From assembly GCA_036984305.1 (NCBI GenBank), contig BQWY01000001.1:3555501-3619500 (forward strand): a DNA stretch of 64,000 nucleotides. Direction: 5' to 3'. The stretch comes from Nitrospira sp. GTDB lineage: Bacteria; Nitrospirota; Nitrospiria; Nitrospirales; Nitrospiraceae. The notes beneath the pieces were generated by a model that saw nothing but the letters and a program-made list of their open reading frames with translations, ran no database searches and was not told the DNA's origin. Made by a program: the position numbers and the translations under genes. Below are positions 45,156 to 55,243 of the stretch, in pieces; positions within the stretch are counted from its first letter, which is position 1, and the number at the start of each line of letters is the position of its first letter.

Positions 45156-45722
45156 TTACCAGTATCGGGTTGGTCCACAATCTACGTGCAAAAACTGCTG
45201 TTTGGGGTAGTAGCCCACCCCGCCACGCCCCAGGCGACGAGCGTGTTGGCATACCGACCGCAACGGGACGCCTTGAATGTGGAAGTCGATCGCCTGAGCG
45301 GAGACGTGATAGCTATGCCGCGCCACCTGCTCGTTATGTTTGATGAGATACCGGTGATATTCGGGCGACCGATAGGCCGAATGCAGGATGATTTCCTTGT
45401 CGCGTCCCACCTGGGCATGCACCATGTTCAGTGTTTCGAGCACCCGCCGGTCCATACCCGCCACCTTGTTTGAGTAGTGACAGCGCATGAAGTAATTCAA
45501 CACTTCAAGGGCTCCCGTATCGTACCGGCCTTGTGCATCGCGATAGGTGATATCCAGACGTTCGCTCGTCTGTGGCTTGAACAGGAGCAGTCGCCCCTCG
45601 CCGAGCGACCGTGCCTCGGCGCAAGAAGGTTGCCAGAGGCGCTCACCGAGTAGACACGCGCCGGCCACCATCGAACGAAGAAGTGCACGACGATTCCATT
45701 CTGTGTGGAGTAGTCGGTCCAT
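45156..45722 (-). CDS. DUF882 / YcbK-like M15-type peptidase, exported
   Basis: From ATG 45722 the product has 188 residues; a TTG 42 bp upstream is the alternative. The start NRRALLRSMVAGACLLG carries twin arginines before a hydrophobic stretch, suggesting Tat export. The enzyme core has the zinc-ligand pattern of M15 peptidases: SAYRSPEYH, then HSYHVSAQAIDFHI (His and Asp ligands) and a terminal FLHVDCG (His). Homologues act on cell-wall peptides or serve as peptidoglycan-binding proteins; the exact bond is not known. It lies about 100 bp downstream of glnS on the same strand. Confidence 0.8.
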   Translation of the reverse strand: MDRLLHTEWNRRALLRSMVAGACLLGERLWQPSCAEARSLGEGRLLLFKPQTSERLDITYRDAQGRYDTGALEVLNYFMRCHYSNKVAGMDRRVLETLNMVHAQVGRDKEIILHSAYRSPEYHRYLIKHNEQVARHSYHVSAQAIDFHIQGVPLRSVCQHARRLGRGGVGYYPKQQFLHVDCGPTRYW

Positions 45723-45820
45723 ACGTTGCCAGGAGAAGCGAAACAGATCTGCAGGCGGAATCAAAAAGCAGCCGGAAGTCTTGTATCAGAATCGGATTGG
45801 AGGGTCAACTCGAAATACAC

Positions 45821-47518
45821 TTAGGAAGTTCCCTTCTTCTTTTTTTCGATCTTCGCCCACGTGTCCCGGAGCGCCACGGTTTGATTGAACACGAGGTGCT
45901 GGGCCGCCGAATCCCGATCGACGCAGAAGTAGCCCTGTCGTTCGAATTGATATCTCGTGCCGGGCTTGGCGCCGGCCAAACTCGCCTCAACACGGGTGGA
46001 TCTCAGAATACTTTGCGAATGCGGATTCAGCTGATCCACAAAGTCTTGGCCCCCCTCATCGCTGGATTGCGGCTCACCGAGTAGCGGGCCGTACATCCGC
46101 ACTTCGGCCGGCAACGCATGCGGTGCCGAGACCCAATGTATTGTGCTCTTTACTTTTCTCGTGGCTCCGGCCCTGCCGCTTTTCGTGTCCGGATCGTACC
46201 TGCACCGAACCTCGCTGACTTCGCCCGTTTGCTCGTCTTTGGTGAACCCGATGCATTGAACGATGTAGGCATAGCGAAGGCGAACCTCTCGCCCCGGCGC
46301 CAGTCTGAAAAATTCCTTGGGCGGATCCTCTCGAAAATCGTCGCGCTCGATAAAGAGCGTTTGAGAAAAAGGCACGGCGCGGGTGCCGGCGGCAGGATCT
46401 TCTGGATTATTGACGGCCTCGAGATGCTCGACCTCATGCTCCGGGTAGTTGTCGATCACCAGTCGAACGGGATTCAGCACCGCCATCACGCGAGGCGCGC
46501 GCTTGTTCAGATCCTCGCGGAGAAAATGCTCGAGCAACGCCATCTCCACAATCGAGTCACGCTTCGAGACCCCAATGTGCTCACAGAACGCTCGTATCGC
46601 TTCGGGCGTATACCCTCGGCGGCGCAATCCCTTGATCGTCGGCAGGCGCGGGTCGTCCCATCCCTCAACGTGTTTTTCGTCGACGAGCCGCAACAGCTTC
46701 CGCTTGCTCATGACAGTGTGGGTGAGATTCAGGCGCGCAAATTCGATTTGTTGTGGGACCGAGGTCATCTCGGTCTCGCGCACGACCCAATCGTACAACG
46801 GCCGATGATCCTCGAACTCCAGCGTACACAGCGAATGCGTAATTCCCTCGAAGGCATCGGAGAGTGGATGAGCGTAATCGTACGTCGGATAGAGACACCA
46901 CCGATCACCCGCTCGATAGTGACGAGCTCGGCGAATACGGTAGAGCACGGGGTCCCGCAGGTTGATATTCGGCGAGGCCATGTCGATTTTCGCCCGAAGA
47001 ACGTGCGCCCCATCGGCAAATTCACCGGCCCGCATGCGACCGAACAGATCGAGATTCTCTTCGGGGCTCCGCTCCCGATAGGGACTCGCCTGCCCCGCCT
47101 CGGTCAACGTACCCCGGCGCGCTCGAATCTCATCCGGGGTGGAACTGTCAACATAGGCATTCCCCTTTTCAATCAAGCGAACCGCACACTCGTAGAACCG
47201 GTCGAAGTAGTCCGATGCGTACAGCTCTTTCGCCCAGGTGAATCCCAACCACCGAACATCGTCCTTAATCGCCTCCACATATTCCATGCTCTCAGTCGTC
47301 GGGTTGGTGTCATCGAATCGGAGATTACAGGTACCGTGATACTCTTCAGCCAAGCCGAAGTTCAGGCAAATCGACTTCGCATGGCCAATGTGGATATATC
47401 CGTTCGGTTCGGGCGGAAAACGGGTCGCCACGCGCCCACCGTGTTTCCCAGCCTGGCGATCCAGCGCGACGCGCTCTCGGATGAAATTTGAAGCCCCTGA
47501 TTCGTCTGAAGTCGTCAT
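45821..47518 (-). CDS. glnS: Glutaminyl-tRNA synthetase
   Basis: The 565-residue class I synthetase attaches glutamine to tRNA-Gln. The Rossmann part has [17 protein letters not shown] (HIGH motif near residue 43) and LRFDDTNP; the second signature is VMSKRKLL. The anticodon-binding barrels follow ([22 protein letters not shown]..). Length and domain order match bacterial GlnRS. It lies downstream of both tRNA-Gln genes with a terminator hairpin between (47552-47588). Having GlnRS means Gln-tRNA can be made directly rather than only by the amidotransferase route. No gatCAB genes are in the window. Confidence 0.97.
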   Translation of the reverse strand: MTTSDESGASNFIRERVALDRQAGKHGGRVATRFPPEPNGYIHIGHAKSICLNFGLAEEYHGTCNLRFDDTNPTTESMEYVEAIKDDVRWLGFTWAKELYASDYFDRFYECAVRLIEKGNAYVDSSTPDEIRARRGTLTEAGQASPYRERSPEENLDLFGRMRAGEFADGAHVLRAKIDMASPNINLRDPVLYRIRRARHYRAGDRWCLYPTYDYAHPLSDAFEGITHSLCTLEFEDHRPLYDWVVRETEMTSVPQQIEFARLNLTHTVMSKRKLLRLVDEKHVEGWDDPRLPTIKGLRRRGYTPEAIRAFCEHIGVSKRDSIVEMALLEHFLREDLNKRAPRVMAVLNPVRLVIDNYPEHEVEHLEAVNNPEDPAAGTRAVPFSQTLFIERDDFREDPPKEFFRLAPGREVRLRYAYIVQCIGFTKDEQTGEVSEVRCRYDPDTKSGRAGATRKVKSTIHWVSAPHALPAEVRMYGPLLGEPQSSDEGGQDFVDQLNPHSQSILRSTRVEASLAGAKPGTRYQFERQGYFCVDRDSAAQHLVFNQTVALRDTWAKIEKKKKGTS

Positions 47519-47551
47519 CGTTCGTGCGTGCTCCCCGCGCAGGGGGAGAAG

Positions 47552-47588
47552 TCAAAACACAAAGAGCCGGCCTTGTCCAGCCGGCTCT
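47552..47588 (-). terminator. Rho-independent terminator after the tRNA-Gln genes
   Basis: Read on the minus strand, AGAGCCGGC-TGGACAAG-GCCGGCTCT is followed by TTGTGTTTTGAC, a nine-base-pair GC-rich stem with a T-rich tail. It sits between tRNA-Gln(UUG) and glnS and should end the tRNA transcript. Confidence 0.75.
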
Positions 47589-47618
47589 CCTCTTCTCAAT
47601 GCCCCATGATGCCGGATA

Positions 47619-47692
47619 TGGCTGGGGGACTAGGAATCGAACCTAGGTAGCCAGCTCCAAAGGCTGGCGTCCTGCCGCTAGACGATCCCCCA
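47619..47692 (-). tRNA. tRNA-Gln (anticodon UUG)
   Basis: The minus strand folds as a full cloverleaf of 74 nucleotides with encoded CCA: acceptor TGGGGGA/TCCCCCA, anticodon stem CCAGC/GCTGG with loop CTTTGGA (TTG anticodon, reads CAA), and T-arm CCTAGG-TTCGATT-CCTAG. Confidence 0.95.
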
Positions 47693-47741
47693 GCGCGACA
47701 ACCGGTCACCCCTTCAAGTAGACGTCGTGGGGAGAGTAAAA

Positions 47742-47815
47742 TGGCTGGGGGACTAGGAATCGAACCTAGGTAGTCAGATCCAGAGTCTGACGTCCTACCG
47801 CTAGACGATCCCCCA
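47742..47815 (-). tRNA. tRNA-Gln (anticodon CUG)
   Basis: The second 74-nucleotide cloverleaf differs from its neighbour mainly in the anticodon arm: TCAGA/TCTGA with loop CTCTGGA (CTG anticodon, reads CAG). Acceptor stem, T-arm and encoded CCA are the same, so the pair arose by duplication. Confidence 0.95.
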
Positions 47816-47851
47816 ACCAACCCAGCAGACTAATATAATGGGTACGACCAG

Positions 47852-49312
47852 TCAAGCCGCGGCACGCGCGCGTTCCACACCCTTGCGCAATCGAAGTAGG
47901 GTGCGCTCTCGGCCCAACAGTTCCATCACCTCGAATAGCCCGGGACTGGCCGTTCGTCCGGTCAGCGCCACACGGACCGGCTGCGCGACTTGCCCCATCT
48001 TCATACCCTTTTCTTCGACAAATGTCTTGAAGGTCGCTTCCCAGACAGACGCTGAGAAATCGGGGATGGCGGCGAATCGATTCGTCAACTCCTCAAGCAC
48101 AGAGGCAATGTCCCGCGTCAAGTATTTCTTGGCGGCCTGGTCTTCGACAGCAACCGCATCATCGAGATATGGACTAATCCAATGCGCCAGCTCTAAGAGC
48201 GTTTTTGTCCGGTCTCGGACGACCGGAATTGCTTTTGCCACAGTCTCGCTGGGCACTTCCCCCAAATGAAAACGAATAATCTCATCATGAAGTCCTGCTG
48301 GCAGCTGCAAACCATGAAGTTGAAGTTCCTTTAGCAACCTGAGGAGCGCATCTGCAATTTTTGACGGGTCGCCATGTTTTATGTGCTGTTCGTTGACCCA
48401 TAAGAGTTTGTCAGGGTTAAAGACCGCTGCTGATTTTTGCACGTGATCGAAGGAGAACTTTTCGATCAATTCTTGCGTGGAAAAAATCTCCTGATCGCCA
48501 CACGACCATCCGAGTCGCGCTAGATAGTTGATCATCGCATCCGGCAGATATCCCATTTCCTTGTAGGCCATGATCGATGTTGCGCCGTGGCGCTTCGAGA
48601 GTCGGGTCTTGTCGGAGCCCAAGATCATCGGCAAATGAGCAAATCGGGGCAGCGGGAACCCGAGCGCTTCGAAGATGGGGATCTGCCTCGGGGTATTCGT
48701 GAGGTGATCGTCGCCCCTCACGACATGAGTAATACCCATCAGGGCATCGTCGACGACCACAGAAAAATTATAGGTCGGAATGCCGTTTGATCGAAGGATG
48801 ATCAAGTCGTCCAGCACGTCATGCTCAAAGACCACGCGGCCTTTAATCAGATCGTCGACAACAGTTTGTCCTTGCTGAGGGGCCAGAAAACGCAGCGCGG
48901 CATCCCCCACCGGATTCGTGATTCCTCGCGAGCGACATCGTCCATCATAACGTGGCGAGAGGCCTTTGGCCTCCGCCTCCTTTCGACGTGCGTCGAGCTC
49001 GTCGGGCTTGCACACGCACCAGTAGGCCTTGCCCTGCCTGAATAGGCTGAATGCGTGCTCGCGGTAGAGCTCTAATCTCTCGGTCTGTCGAAATGGTCCT
49101 ACATCCCAATTTAGACCAACCCATTCCAGGCCTTCTAGAATGGCCTTGATCGAATCCTCTGTCGAACGACTTTGATCGGTATCCTCGATCCGGAGGACGA
49201 ATTTGCCGTTGTGGCGTTGGGCGTATAGCCAATTGAAGAGGGCCGTGCGGACTCCACCAATGTGAAGGAAGCCTGTAGGGCTTGGCGCAAACCTGACACG
49301 CACCGGATGCAT
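47852..49312 (-). CDS. gltX: Glutamyl-tRNA synthetase
   Basis: The 486-residue class I enzyme attaches glutamate to tRNA-Glu. It begins VRVRFAPSPTGFLHIGGVRTALFNW (HIGH-type motif), has CRC-like and Cys-containing insertion segments (YWCVCKPDELDARR), and the KMSKS equivalent is DKTRLSKRHGATS. The C-terminal anticodon-binding helices end in LLRLRKGVERARAAA. It is upstream of the two tRNA-Gln genes on the same strand. With glnS also present, this enzyme is probably discriminating for tRNA-Glu, but that cannot be read directly. Confidence 0.96.
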   Translation of the reverse strand: MHPVRVRFAPSPTGFLHIGGVRTALFNWLYAQRHNGKFVLRIEDTDQSRSTEDSIKAILEGLEWVGLNWDVGPFRQTERLELYREHAFSLFRQGKAYWCVCKPDELDARRKEAEAKGLSPRYDGRCRSRGITNPVGDAALRFLAPQQGQTVVDDLIKGRVVFEHDVLDDLIILRSNGIPTYNFSVVVDDALMGITHVVRGDDHLTNTPRQIPIFEALGFPLPRFAHLPMILGSDKTRLSKRHGATSIMAYKEMGYLPDAMINYLARLGWSCGDQEIFSTQELIEKFSFDHVQKSAAVFNPDKLLWVNEQHIKHGDPSKIADALLRLLKELQLHGLQLPAGLHDEIIRFHLGEVPSETVAKAIPVVRDRTKTLLELAHWISPYLDDAVAVEDQAAKKYLTRDIASVLEELTNRFAAIPDFSASVWEATFKTFVEEKGMKMGQVAQPVRVALTGRTASPGLFEVMELLGRERTLLRLRKGVERARAAA

Positions 49313-49506
49313 AGCGAGATCGATGGATTGAGGACCGCGACGGTTTGTTGGCAGCGCGATCTATATCATGCAGTCTGAAGAGATGTACAGGAAGTCCCGC
49401 TCTACGGGGTGGTCACACGACCTCGTAACTTGGAAGTGGTCTGCCGAGGCGTGCGCCCTTGAGGCACCACTTCCGCTAAGGCCGCGGGTAGCAGACGGAC
49501 GATGCC

Positions 49507-49926
49507 TCAGTGCCCTTCTTTCACGAGATTCTTATTCACAGGAGGAATTTCGACGACAACGTCCGAGCTGCCATTCGGAACGCACTGACAACCTAGTCGG
49601 GAATGTAATGTAATGGCCGGGGCCTCATCGAGCTGATCGAACTCGTCATCAGTTCCCTCGTTACACGACTCGATCCCCTGCTTTACATATACGTGACAGG
49701 TGGAGCACGCGCACACGCCTCCGCACGCATGCTCGAGATCGATTCCGTGGGCCATTGCAATATCCAGAATGCTCCCGGGCAGTCCTGTTTCTCCGTACGG
49801 TAGCTTGGATGGATCGACTTCCACTTGCTTTGACACGTTGTGCACCGGATCTATGAATGTGACGGTGTACGACTTGGTCGGTAAGCTGTAGTCGGCTTTG
49901 GTTATGTAGGGATTTGTTCCGCCCAT
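49507..49926 (-). CDS. fdx: [2Fe-2S] ferredoxin of the Isc type
   Basis: The 139-residue protein has the adrenodoxin-like fold with cluster ligands in HACGGVCACSTCHVYV (C-x5-C-x2-C spacing) and a fourth Cys in SRLGCQC. TGLPGSILDIAMAHGIDLEHACGG is typical. A segment with acidic residues (NEGTDDEFDQLDEAP) matches the partner-binding helix. It probably donates electrons during cluster assembly by IscS/IscU. Its N-terminus is about 25 residues longer than E. coli Fdx. It is divergent from iscR, so the cluster is split into two transcripts around the operator region at 50050-50074. Confidence 0.9.
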   Translation of the reverse strand: MGGTNPYITKADYSLPTKSYTVTFIDPVHNVSKQVEVDPSKLPYGETGLPGSILDIAMAHGIDLEHACGGVCACSTCHVYVKQGIESCNEGTDDEFDQLDEAPAITLHSRLGCQCVPNGSSDVVVEIPPVNKNLVKEGH

Positions 49927-50018
49927 TGTTATAGAAGCTCCATTATTTCAATGACTTGACAATATCAATCCTGGTTCCTCCGTAGCCGAGCGTGGATCAT
50001 GACTCCAGGTTCAAGAGG

Positions 50019-50074
50019 TTGACATGACCAAAATCATGATGATACGTTTATATACGACTTTTTGAGTCGGAGAT
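50019..50074 (+). promoter_or_regulatory. iscR promoter with IscR type-1-like operator
   Basis: TTGACA at 50019-50024 and GATACG at 50041-50046 form a possible promoter. ATATACGACTTTTTGAGTCG at 50050-50069, continued by GAGAT, carries GACT-N5-AGTC flanked by ATA and GAT. That is the layout of the type-1 site bound by [2Fe-2S]-IscR (ATAxxxGACTxxxxxAGTCxxxTAT). It lies about 40 bp before iscR and predicts autorepression. Confidence 0.65.
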
Positions 50075-50111
50075 CAAGATGGTCTCCGATTAGAAGTGTC
50101 GGGATCAAGAA

Positions 50112-50591
50112 ATGCTGAAATTGTCCAAAAAAGCAGACTATGGCCTGATGGCCCTGCAATACATGGCAGGGTTGCAGAATAGCGACCAGACCCATAGTCG
50201 CATCGCGAACACAAAGGAAATCGCGGAGGAGTACCGGATTCCATCCGAGCTTCTCGCGAAGGTCCTTCAAACCCTTGCAAAGAGTGGCTTGGTCGAAAGC
50301 CATAATGGTCCCAAGGGCGGTTATCTCCTAGCCAGGAGTGCGCGGGACATCACCATCGCGCAAGTACTCGAGGCGATCGAGGGGCCGTTGGGGATTATGG
50401 ACTGCTCACACGTAGAAGTGGAGGGCGTGCCCTGTTCCCAACAGGAACATTGCACCATTCGCACACCCCTCTTACGGCTCCAAGACAGTATTTATCAGTT
50501 GCTCAATAACATGACGCTCGAAGACATGGTCGGAGGAGCGCCGCTAATCACCGTTCAATCACTGACTGCAGGGCAAGGAGTCATCCGATGA
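50112..50591 (+). CDS. iscR: Rrf2-family Fe-S sensing regulator
   Basis: The 159-residue protein begins [19 protein letters not shown], the Rrf2 winged-helix start, followed by the recognition region ([31 protein letters not shown]). Three cysteines in [18 protein letters not shown] (C-x9-C-x5-C) can hold a [2Fe-2S] cluster; the spacing differs a little from E. coli IscR. With its cluster it should repress the isc operon; without it, release. The stop overlaps the iscS start by 4 bp. An IscR-type site lies just upstream. Confidence 0.92.
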   Translation: MLKLSKKADYGLMALQYMAGLQNSDQTHSRIANTKEIAEEYRIPSELLAKVLQTLAKSGLVESHNGPKGGYLLARSARDITIAQVLEAIEGPLGIMDCSHVEVEGVPCSQQEHCTIRTPLLRLQDSIYQLLNNMTLEDMVGGAPLITVQSLTAGQGVIR

Positions 50592-51805
50592 AGTTCCCCA
50601 TCTACCTCGATTATCACTCAACCACTCCCGTAGACCCGCGTGTACTGGAGGCGATGCTCCCGTACTTCACGGAGAAGTTCGGGAACGCAGCCAGCCGCAA
50701 TCACGCCTTCGGCTGGGAGGCCGAGGAAGCTGTTGAGGCTGCGCGTCAACAACTCGGTCGCGCCATCAATGCCGACGCCAAAGAGCTCGTCTTCACGAGC
50801 GGGGCCACGGAGTCCAATAATCTGGCCCTCAAGGGCGTCGCGGAAATGTATAAGGAGAAGGGGGATCACCTTATTATCAGTTCGACCGAACACCGATCGG
50901 TCCTCGACACCGCGAAATCGCTTGAGACCAAGCGAGGGGTCAAGGTCACGTACCTGCCGGTGGACAAGTTTGGCATGGCGAACCCTGAAGAGGTTCGGGC
51001 AGCCATTACGGAGAAGACCGTGCTGATTTCGGTCATGCTGGCGAACAACGAAATCGGCACGATCAATCCAATTGCCGAAATCGGTAAGGTGGCGAAGGAG
51101 AAAGGGGTGCTCTTTCACTGCGATGCCACCCAGGGAGTCGGGAAAATTCCTGTCGACGTCCAAGCAATGGGCATCGATCTCCTCTCCTGTTCCGCGCACA
51201 AGATCTACGGCCCCAAAGGGGTCGGCGTCCTGTACGTCCGGAAGAAAGCCCCGCGCGTCCGTTTGGCGCCCTTGCTGGACGGTGGCGGGCACGAGCGCGG
51301 GATGCGGTCCGGCACCCTGGCTGTTCCCTTGATCGTGGGATTCGGCAAGGCCGTTGAGATTTGTATCCAGGAGATGCAGGCCGAATCGAGCCGGCTGGCG
51401 GCCCTGCGCGATCGGTTGCATTCCAGCATCACCGACGCTCTGGAAGAGGTCTATTTGAACGGTCATCCGACGCAACGCTTGCCGCACAATCTGAACCTGT
51501 CCTTTGCCTTCGTGGAAGGTGAGTCACTCCTGATGGGCATGAAAGAGATCGCGCTATCGTCCGGATCAGCGTGTACCTCGGCCACGCTGGAGCCCTCCTA
51601 CGTCTTGAAGGCACTCGGCGTAGGAGCGGATTTGGCACACTCGTCGATTCGATTCGGCTTGGGTCGCTTTACAACCCAAGAGGAAGTCGATTACACGGCG
51701 AAGCGCATGATCGAAACCGTGTCCAAGCTTCGGGAGATGTCACCCTTGTATGAGATGAGCAAGGAAGGGATCGATCTCAAGTCCGTTCAGTGGGCGGCTC
51801 ACTAA
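50588..51805 (+). CDS. iscS: Cysteine desulfurase
   Basis: The 405-residue PLP enzyme removes sulfur from cysteine and passes it to IscU. The start [17 protein letters not shown] is typical; the PLP lysine is in [19 protein letters not shown] and the persulfide cysteine in [21 protein letters not shown]. The C-terminal segment ([25 protein letters not shown]) matches IscS. Length is as for the family. It is translationally coupled to iscR and followed by iscU about 30 bp on. Confidence 0.97.
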   Translation: MKFPIYLDYHSTTPVDPRVLEAMLPYFTEKFGNAASRNHAFGWEAEEAVEAARQQLGRAINADAKELVFTSGATESNNLALKGVAEMYKEKGDHLIISSTEHRSVLDTAKSLETKRGVKVTYLPVDKFGMANPEEVRAAITEKTVLISVMLANNEIGTINPIAEIGKVAKEKGVLFHCDATQGVGKIPVDVQAMGIDLLSCSAHKIYGPKGVGVLYVRKKAPRVRLAPLLDGGGHERGMRSGTLAVPLIVGFGKAVEICIQEMQAESSRLAALRDRLHSSITDALEEVYLNGHPTQRLPHNLNLSFAFVEGESLLMGMKEIALSSGSACTSATLEPSYVLKALGVGADLAHSSIRFGLGRFTTQEEVDYTAKRMIETVSKLREMSPLYEMSKEGIDLKSVQWAAH

Positions 51806-51836
51806 GCTCGCGATCGATTAACAGGAGGAATCCAAC

Positions 51837-52265
51837 ATGGCCTACAGCGACAAGGTAGTGGATCATTTCAATAATCCGCGCAACGTCGGATCGTTCAAAA
51901 AGGACGAGGACGGCGTCGGTACAGGCATTGTCGGCGCTCCAGAATGCGGCGACGTGATGAAACTGCAGATCAAGGTGCAAAACGACACGATCGTCGACGC
52001 CAGGTTCAAGACGTTCGGTTGCGGTTCTGCTATCGCCAGCTCAAGCTTGGCCACCGAGTGGCTCAAGGGCAAAACAGTCGAAGAAGCTGGTAATATCAAG
52101 AACACCGACATCGTGCAGGAACTGAATCTTCCGCCAGTGAAGATTCACTGCTCGGTCCTGGCCGAAGATGCGATCAAAGCCGCGCTGAGCGACTACAAAA
52201 AGAAACTCGGCCCTCAGGCGGACGGCGAGTCCGCAACGGCCGTAAAGGGGGAGACGCATGGATAA
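51837..52265 (+). CDS. iscU: Fe-S cluster scaffold protein
   Basis: The 142-residue scaffold starts MAYSDKVVDHFNNPRNVG behind CAGGAGGAATCC. Cluster ligands are Cys in PECGD, Cys in TFGCGSA and Cys in KIHCSVLAEDAI, with Asp in the first motif. LPPVK, the HscA recognition peptide, is present just before the third Cys. The tail (PQADGESATAVKGETHG) is slightly longer than in E. coli. It overlaps the next gene by 8 bp. Confidence 0.97.
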   Translation: MAYSDKVVDHFNNPRNVGSFKKDEDGVGTGIVGAPECGDVMKLQIKVQNDTIVDARFKTFGCGSAIASSSLATEWLKGKTVEEAGNIKNTDIVQELNLPPVKIHCSVLAEDAIKAALSDYKKKLGPQADGESATAVKGETHG

Positions 52266-52608
52266 TAACCAGACAGCGACGCCTGTTGTGACACTCACAG
52301 AGTCCGCTGTGAAGGAGGTCAAGCGACTGCTGGACCTCCAAGGGGTCACCGAGGGCGGGCTCCGACTCGGAGTGAAAGGAGGGGGGTGCTCGGGGTTGAG
52401 CTATACCGTAAATTTCGACGAGAAGATCGGCCCCCATGACCAGGTGTACGACATTGACGGGATCAAAGTTATCGTGGACACCAAGAGTGCAATCTATCTG
52501 CAGGGCACACAGCTCGATTTCCAAAAGGATTTGATGAGCGGCACGTTCAAATTCGTGAATCCGAACGCCTCCAAAACGTGCGGGTGCGGAGAATCGTTCT
52601 CCGCCTGA
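52258..52608 (+). CDS. iscA: A-type Fe-S carrier
   Basis: The 116-residue protein has the HesB/IscA fold with ligands Cys in GGGCSGLSY and the pair in SKTCGCGESFS. VTLTESAVKEVKRLL opens the domain. It accepts clusters from IscU and hands them to target proteins. The start ATG lies inside the end of iscU, behind AAAGGGGGAGACGC. IscA versus ErpA cannot be distinguished with certainty, but the operon position supports IscA. Confidence 0.93.
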   Translation: MDNNQTATPVVTLTESAVKEVKRLLDLQGVTEGGLRLGVKGGGCSGLSYTVNFDEKIGPHDQVYDIDGIKVIVDTKSAIYLQGTQLDFQKDLMSGTFKFVNPNASKTCGCGESFSA

Positions 52609-52668
52609 GGGCCGACGACGCGTCGCATCGACTCAGCATCGACTATACAACGAATCGTCATTGACGCC

Positions 52669-53394
52669 ATGGAACACACTCAAACCGGCACGAAGCGGAC
52701 CGAGCTCAATATGGCTCGGAGTATGTGCTGGCATTGCCAATCCGAAGTGACAGGTGAGTACTTTTGTGACCGCTGCGTTAAAGTGCAGCCGCTTTCAAAA
52801 GAATCCGATTACTTCACATGTCTCGGATTGCCTCGTCTCTTGTCAATTGATGCCGACGCGCTGGAACAGCGTTTTTACGAAATGAGCCGCGCCTTCCATC
52901 CAGATTTTTTTCAGGTCAAAACCGAGGCGGAGCGAGCCATCAGCCTCGCCAACTCGGCACTTCTGAATACGGCCTATCGGACGTTGAAAGATCCGATCCA
53001 ACGGGCTGAATACCTCGTCGGACTCGAGTCCGGATCCGTGAAGGACATCCGATCGACGCCACCAGCCGATCTGTTCGAAGAAATTCTTTCGTTGCAAGAG
53101 GATCTTGAGGAATACCGAACCGCTGTCTCCGAAGGGTCGCTGGACGGTCTCAGCCACCTGGAATCCAAACTGGAAAAGGACAAGCAGAGTCTTCAGCAAC
53201 GGCAGCAAGAGATCGAAGCGCAACTTCGGACGCTGTTCGGCCGATGGGATGCACTCGTCCAAACCCATTCCAACGCAACGTCGTCACAAGAGAGCAAGCA
53301 GGCCGTCATTAAGGAGCTACGCGAGGTCCTCTCTCACCGCACATACGTCCGCAATATTGTCAGTGATCTCACCGCCACCCTTGAGGCGGCTTAA
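52669..53394 (+). CDS. hscB: Co-chaperone HscB with N-terminal zinc-finger-like extension
   Basis: The 241-residue J-protein delivers IscU to HscA. The J domain has YFTCLGLPRLLSIDADALEQRFYEMSRAFHPDFFQ with the HPD triad, then ANSALLNTAYRTLKDPIQRAEYLV. The C-terminal three-helix bundle (EEILSLQEDLEEYR...) binds IscU. In front of it lies a tetracysteine motif, MCWHCQSEV..YFCDRC (CxxC-x10-CxxC), which E. coli HscB lacks but eukaryotic HSC20 proteins carry. It may bind zinc or an Fe-S cluster. Start ATG 52669 is uncertain; later ATGs at 52711 or MCWHC would keep the finger. Confidence 0.93.
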   Translation: MEHTQTGTKRTELNMARSMCWHCQSEVTGEYFCDRCVKVQPLSKESDYFTCLGLPRLLSIDADALEQRFYEMSRAFHPDFFQVKTEAERAISLANSALLNTAYRTLKDPIQRAEYLVGLESGSVKDIRSTPPADLFEEILSLQEDLEEYRTAVSEGSLDGLSHLESKLEKDKQSLQQRQQEIEAQLRTLFGRWDALVQTHSNATSSQESKQAVIKELREVLSHRTYVRNIVSDLTATLEAA

Positions 53395-53405
53395 GGATAC
53401 CAAAC

Positions 53406-55226
53406 ATGGCTCGCATTGTTGGCATCGACCTTGGCACGACCAATTCCTTGATCGCTTATATGGACGGCCAGACACCGCGTGTCATGTCCAGTCGCACCGG
53501 TCGTACGATGGTCCCGTCCGTGGTCGCACTGACAGACAATGGCCTCATCGTCGGTGACCCGGCGAAGGAACATCTGGTCCGCAGTCCGGATCGAACGATC
53601 TATTCCATCAAGCGCTTCATGGGGAAGGGACTGCAGGACGTCGCCGGAGAGCTGGCTTACTTTCCCTATCAGGTCCACGAGAAAAACGGGGTTATTCGCA
53701 TTCAACTCGGCGAAAAAAGCTATTCCCCACCACAAGTGTCAGCCATGATTCTGAAGGAGCTCAAGCTTCGAGCGGAAACGGCCCTGGGCGAGGACATCCG
53801 GCAAGCCGTGATTACGGTCCCCGCCTATTTCAACGACAGTCAGCGGCAGGCCACCAAGGATGCCGGCATGATCGCAGGGCTGGACGTGCTTCGGATCATC
53901 AATGAGCCGACCGCCGCTTCCCTGGCCTATGGCCTGCAGGAACGAACTCAAGGCACCATTGCGGTGTACGATCTGGGTGGTGGAACATTCGACATTTCGA
54001 TCCTGAAACTCAAAGAGGGGATCTTCGAGGTTCTCGCTACGAATGGTGATACGCATCTGGGAGGAGATGACTTCGATCGTCGCCTCGTCGATCTGTTCCT
54101 AGCCGACATTCGACAGCGTCATGGGCTCGATCTCACGAAGTTCCCGGATTCGATGCAGGCGCTTCGCCTGGAAGCAGAGCGGGTCAAGATCACGCTCTCG
54201 ACGGATACGAAGGTGTTTGCCCAGTTGGATTTACCAGGGGCCAAGGGGCCCTATCGTCGCGAGGTGACACGCGAACAATTCGACCGTCTGGTGGATGACC
54301 TCGTCGAGATGACGCTCCGGCCTTGCCAATTGGCGTTGCGTGACGCGGGACTGAAGGCCTCTGGAGTCGACGAAGTGGTGCTGGTGGGAGGGTCAACACG
54401 AATGCCCTTGGTTCGACAGCGCGTGCAGACATTCTTTGGGAAAGCACCGCATTGCAACCTCAATCCTGATGAAGTTGTGGCGCTAGGGGCCGCCGTGCAA
54501 GCGGGCATCCTCAGTGGATCGACGCAGAACATGCTATTGCTCGACGTCACACCGCTCTCGTTGGGCATTGAGACGATGGGTGGCGTGATGAGCCCACTGA
54601 TCCGTCGGAACACGACCATTCCGACCAGCGCGAAGGAAATGTACACGACGTACGTAGACGGTCAAACCTCGGTGGACCTACACATCCTGCAAGGCGAACG
54701 CGAGCTGGTCAAGGACAACCGCAGTCTCGGACGTTTCCAATTGAAGGTTCCGCCGCTCCCGGCGGGAATTCCCAGAATCGAAGTGACCTTTCTCATCGAT
54801 GCCAACGGGATTCTGAACGTGTCAGCCAAGGATATCCGCACGGGGGCCACCCAATCGGTACAAGTGAAACCTTCGTATGGGCTGAGCGATCAGGAAGTGG
54901 AGCGGATGGTCGAAGATTCGTTTAAATTCGCGGCCGAAGACCTAAAAGCCCGTCAACTTATCGAGGCACGAACCGAGGCGGAGGCCATCCGTGCCGCCAC
55001 CGAAAAGGCACTGGCACGAGGCGGCCAGCTCATTACTGCCGAAGAAACCGCGCGCATTCGGGAGGTCCTCTCCACCCTCGCGAACGCGGCTCACGGCTCG
55101 GATCACCGAGCCGTCCGGACGGCAATCGGCGAGCTCGAGCAGGCCACGCATCATCTTGCGGAAGTTTTGATGGACACCTCGCTCAAGGAAGCCCTCCAGA
55201 ACAAGAAACTTTCTCAAGTGACCTAA
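53406..55226 (+). CDS. hscA: Hsp70-type chaperone for Fe-S cluster transfer
   Basis: The 606-residue chaperone uses ATP to release clusters from IscU. It starts [20 protein letters not shown] with Hsp70 signatures [14 protein letters not shown]-like ([14 protein letters not shown]) and [14 protein letters not shown], and a substrate domain with [16 protein letters not shown]. It lacks the long C-terminal tail and EEVD end of DnaK, and its position after hscB fixes it as HscA. The ATG is 12 bp after hscB. Confidence 0.95.
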   Translation: MARIVGIDLGTTNSLIAYMDGQTPRVMSSRTGRTMVPSVVALTDNGLIVGDPAKEHLVRSPDRTIYSIKRFMGKGLQDVAGELAYFPYQVHEKNGVIRIQLGEKSYSPPQVSAMILKELKLRAETALGEDIRQAVITVPAYFNDSQRQATKDAGMIAGLDVLRIINEPTAASLAYGLQERTQGTIAVYDLGGGTFDISILKLKEGIFEVLATNGDTHLGGDDFDRRLVDLFLADIRQRHGLDLTKFPDSMQALRLEAERVKITLSTDTKVFAQLDLPGAKGPYRREVTREQFDRLVDDLVEMTLRPCQLALRDAGLKASGVDEVVLVGGSTRMPLVRQRVQTFFGKAPHCNLNPDEVVALGAAVQAGILSGSTQNMLLLDVTPLSLGIETMGGVMSPLIRRNTTIPTSAKEMYTTYVDGQTSVDLHILQGERELVKDNRSLGRFQLKVPPLPAGIPRIEVTFLIDANGILNVSAKDIRTGATQSVQVKPSYGLSDQEVERMVEDSFKFAAEDLKARQLIEARTEAEAIRAATEKALARGGQLITAEETARIREVLSTLANAAHGSDHRAVRTAIGELEQATHHLAEVLMDTSLKEALQNKKLSQVT

Positions 55227-55243
55227 CGCGAGGAACCCTTCCC

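Noticed and set aside
46118-47491. 457-codon plus-strand frame opposite glnS
   Set aside because: glnS is certain on the other strand; the frame is a GC-rich antisense shadow.
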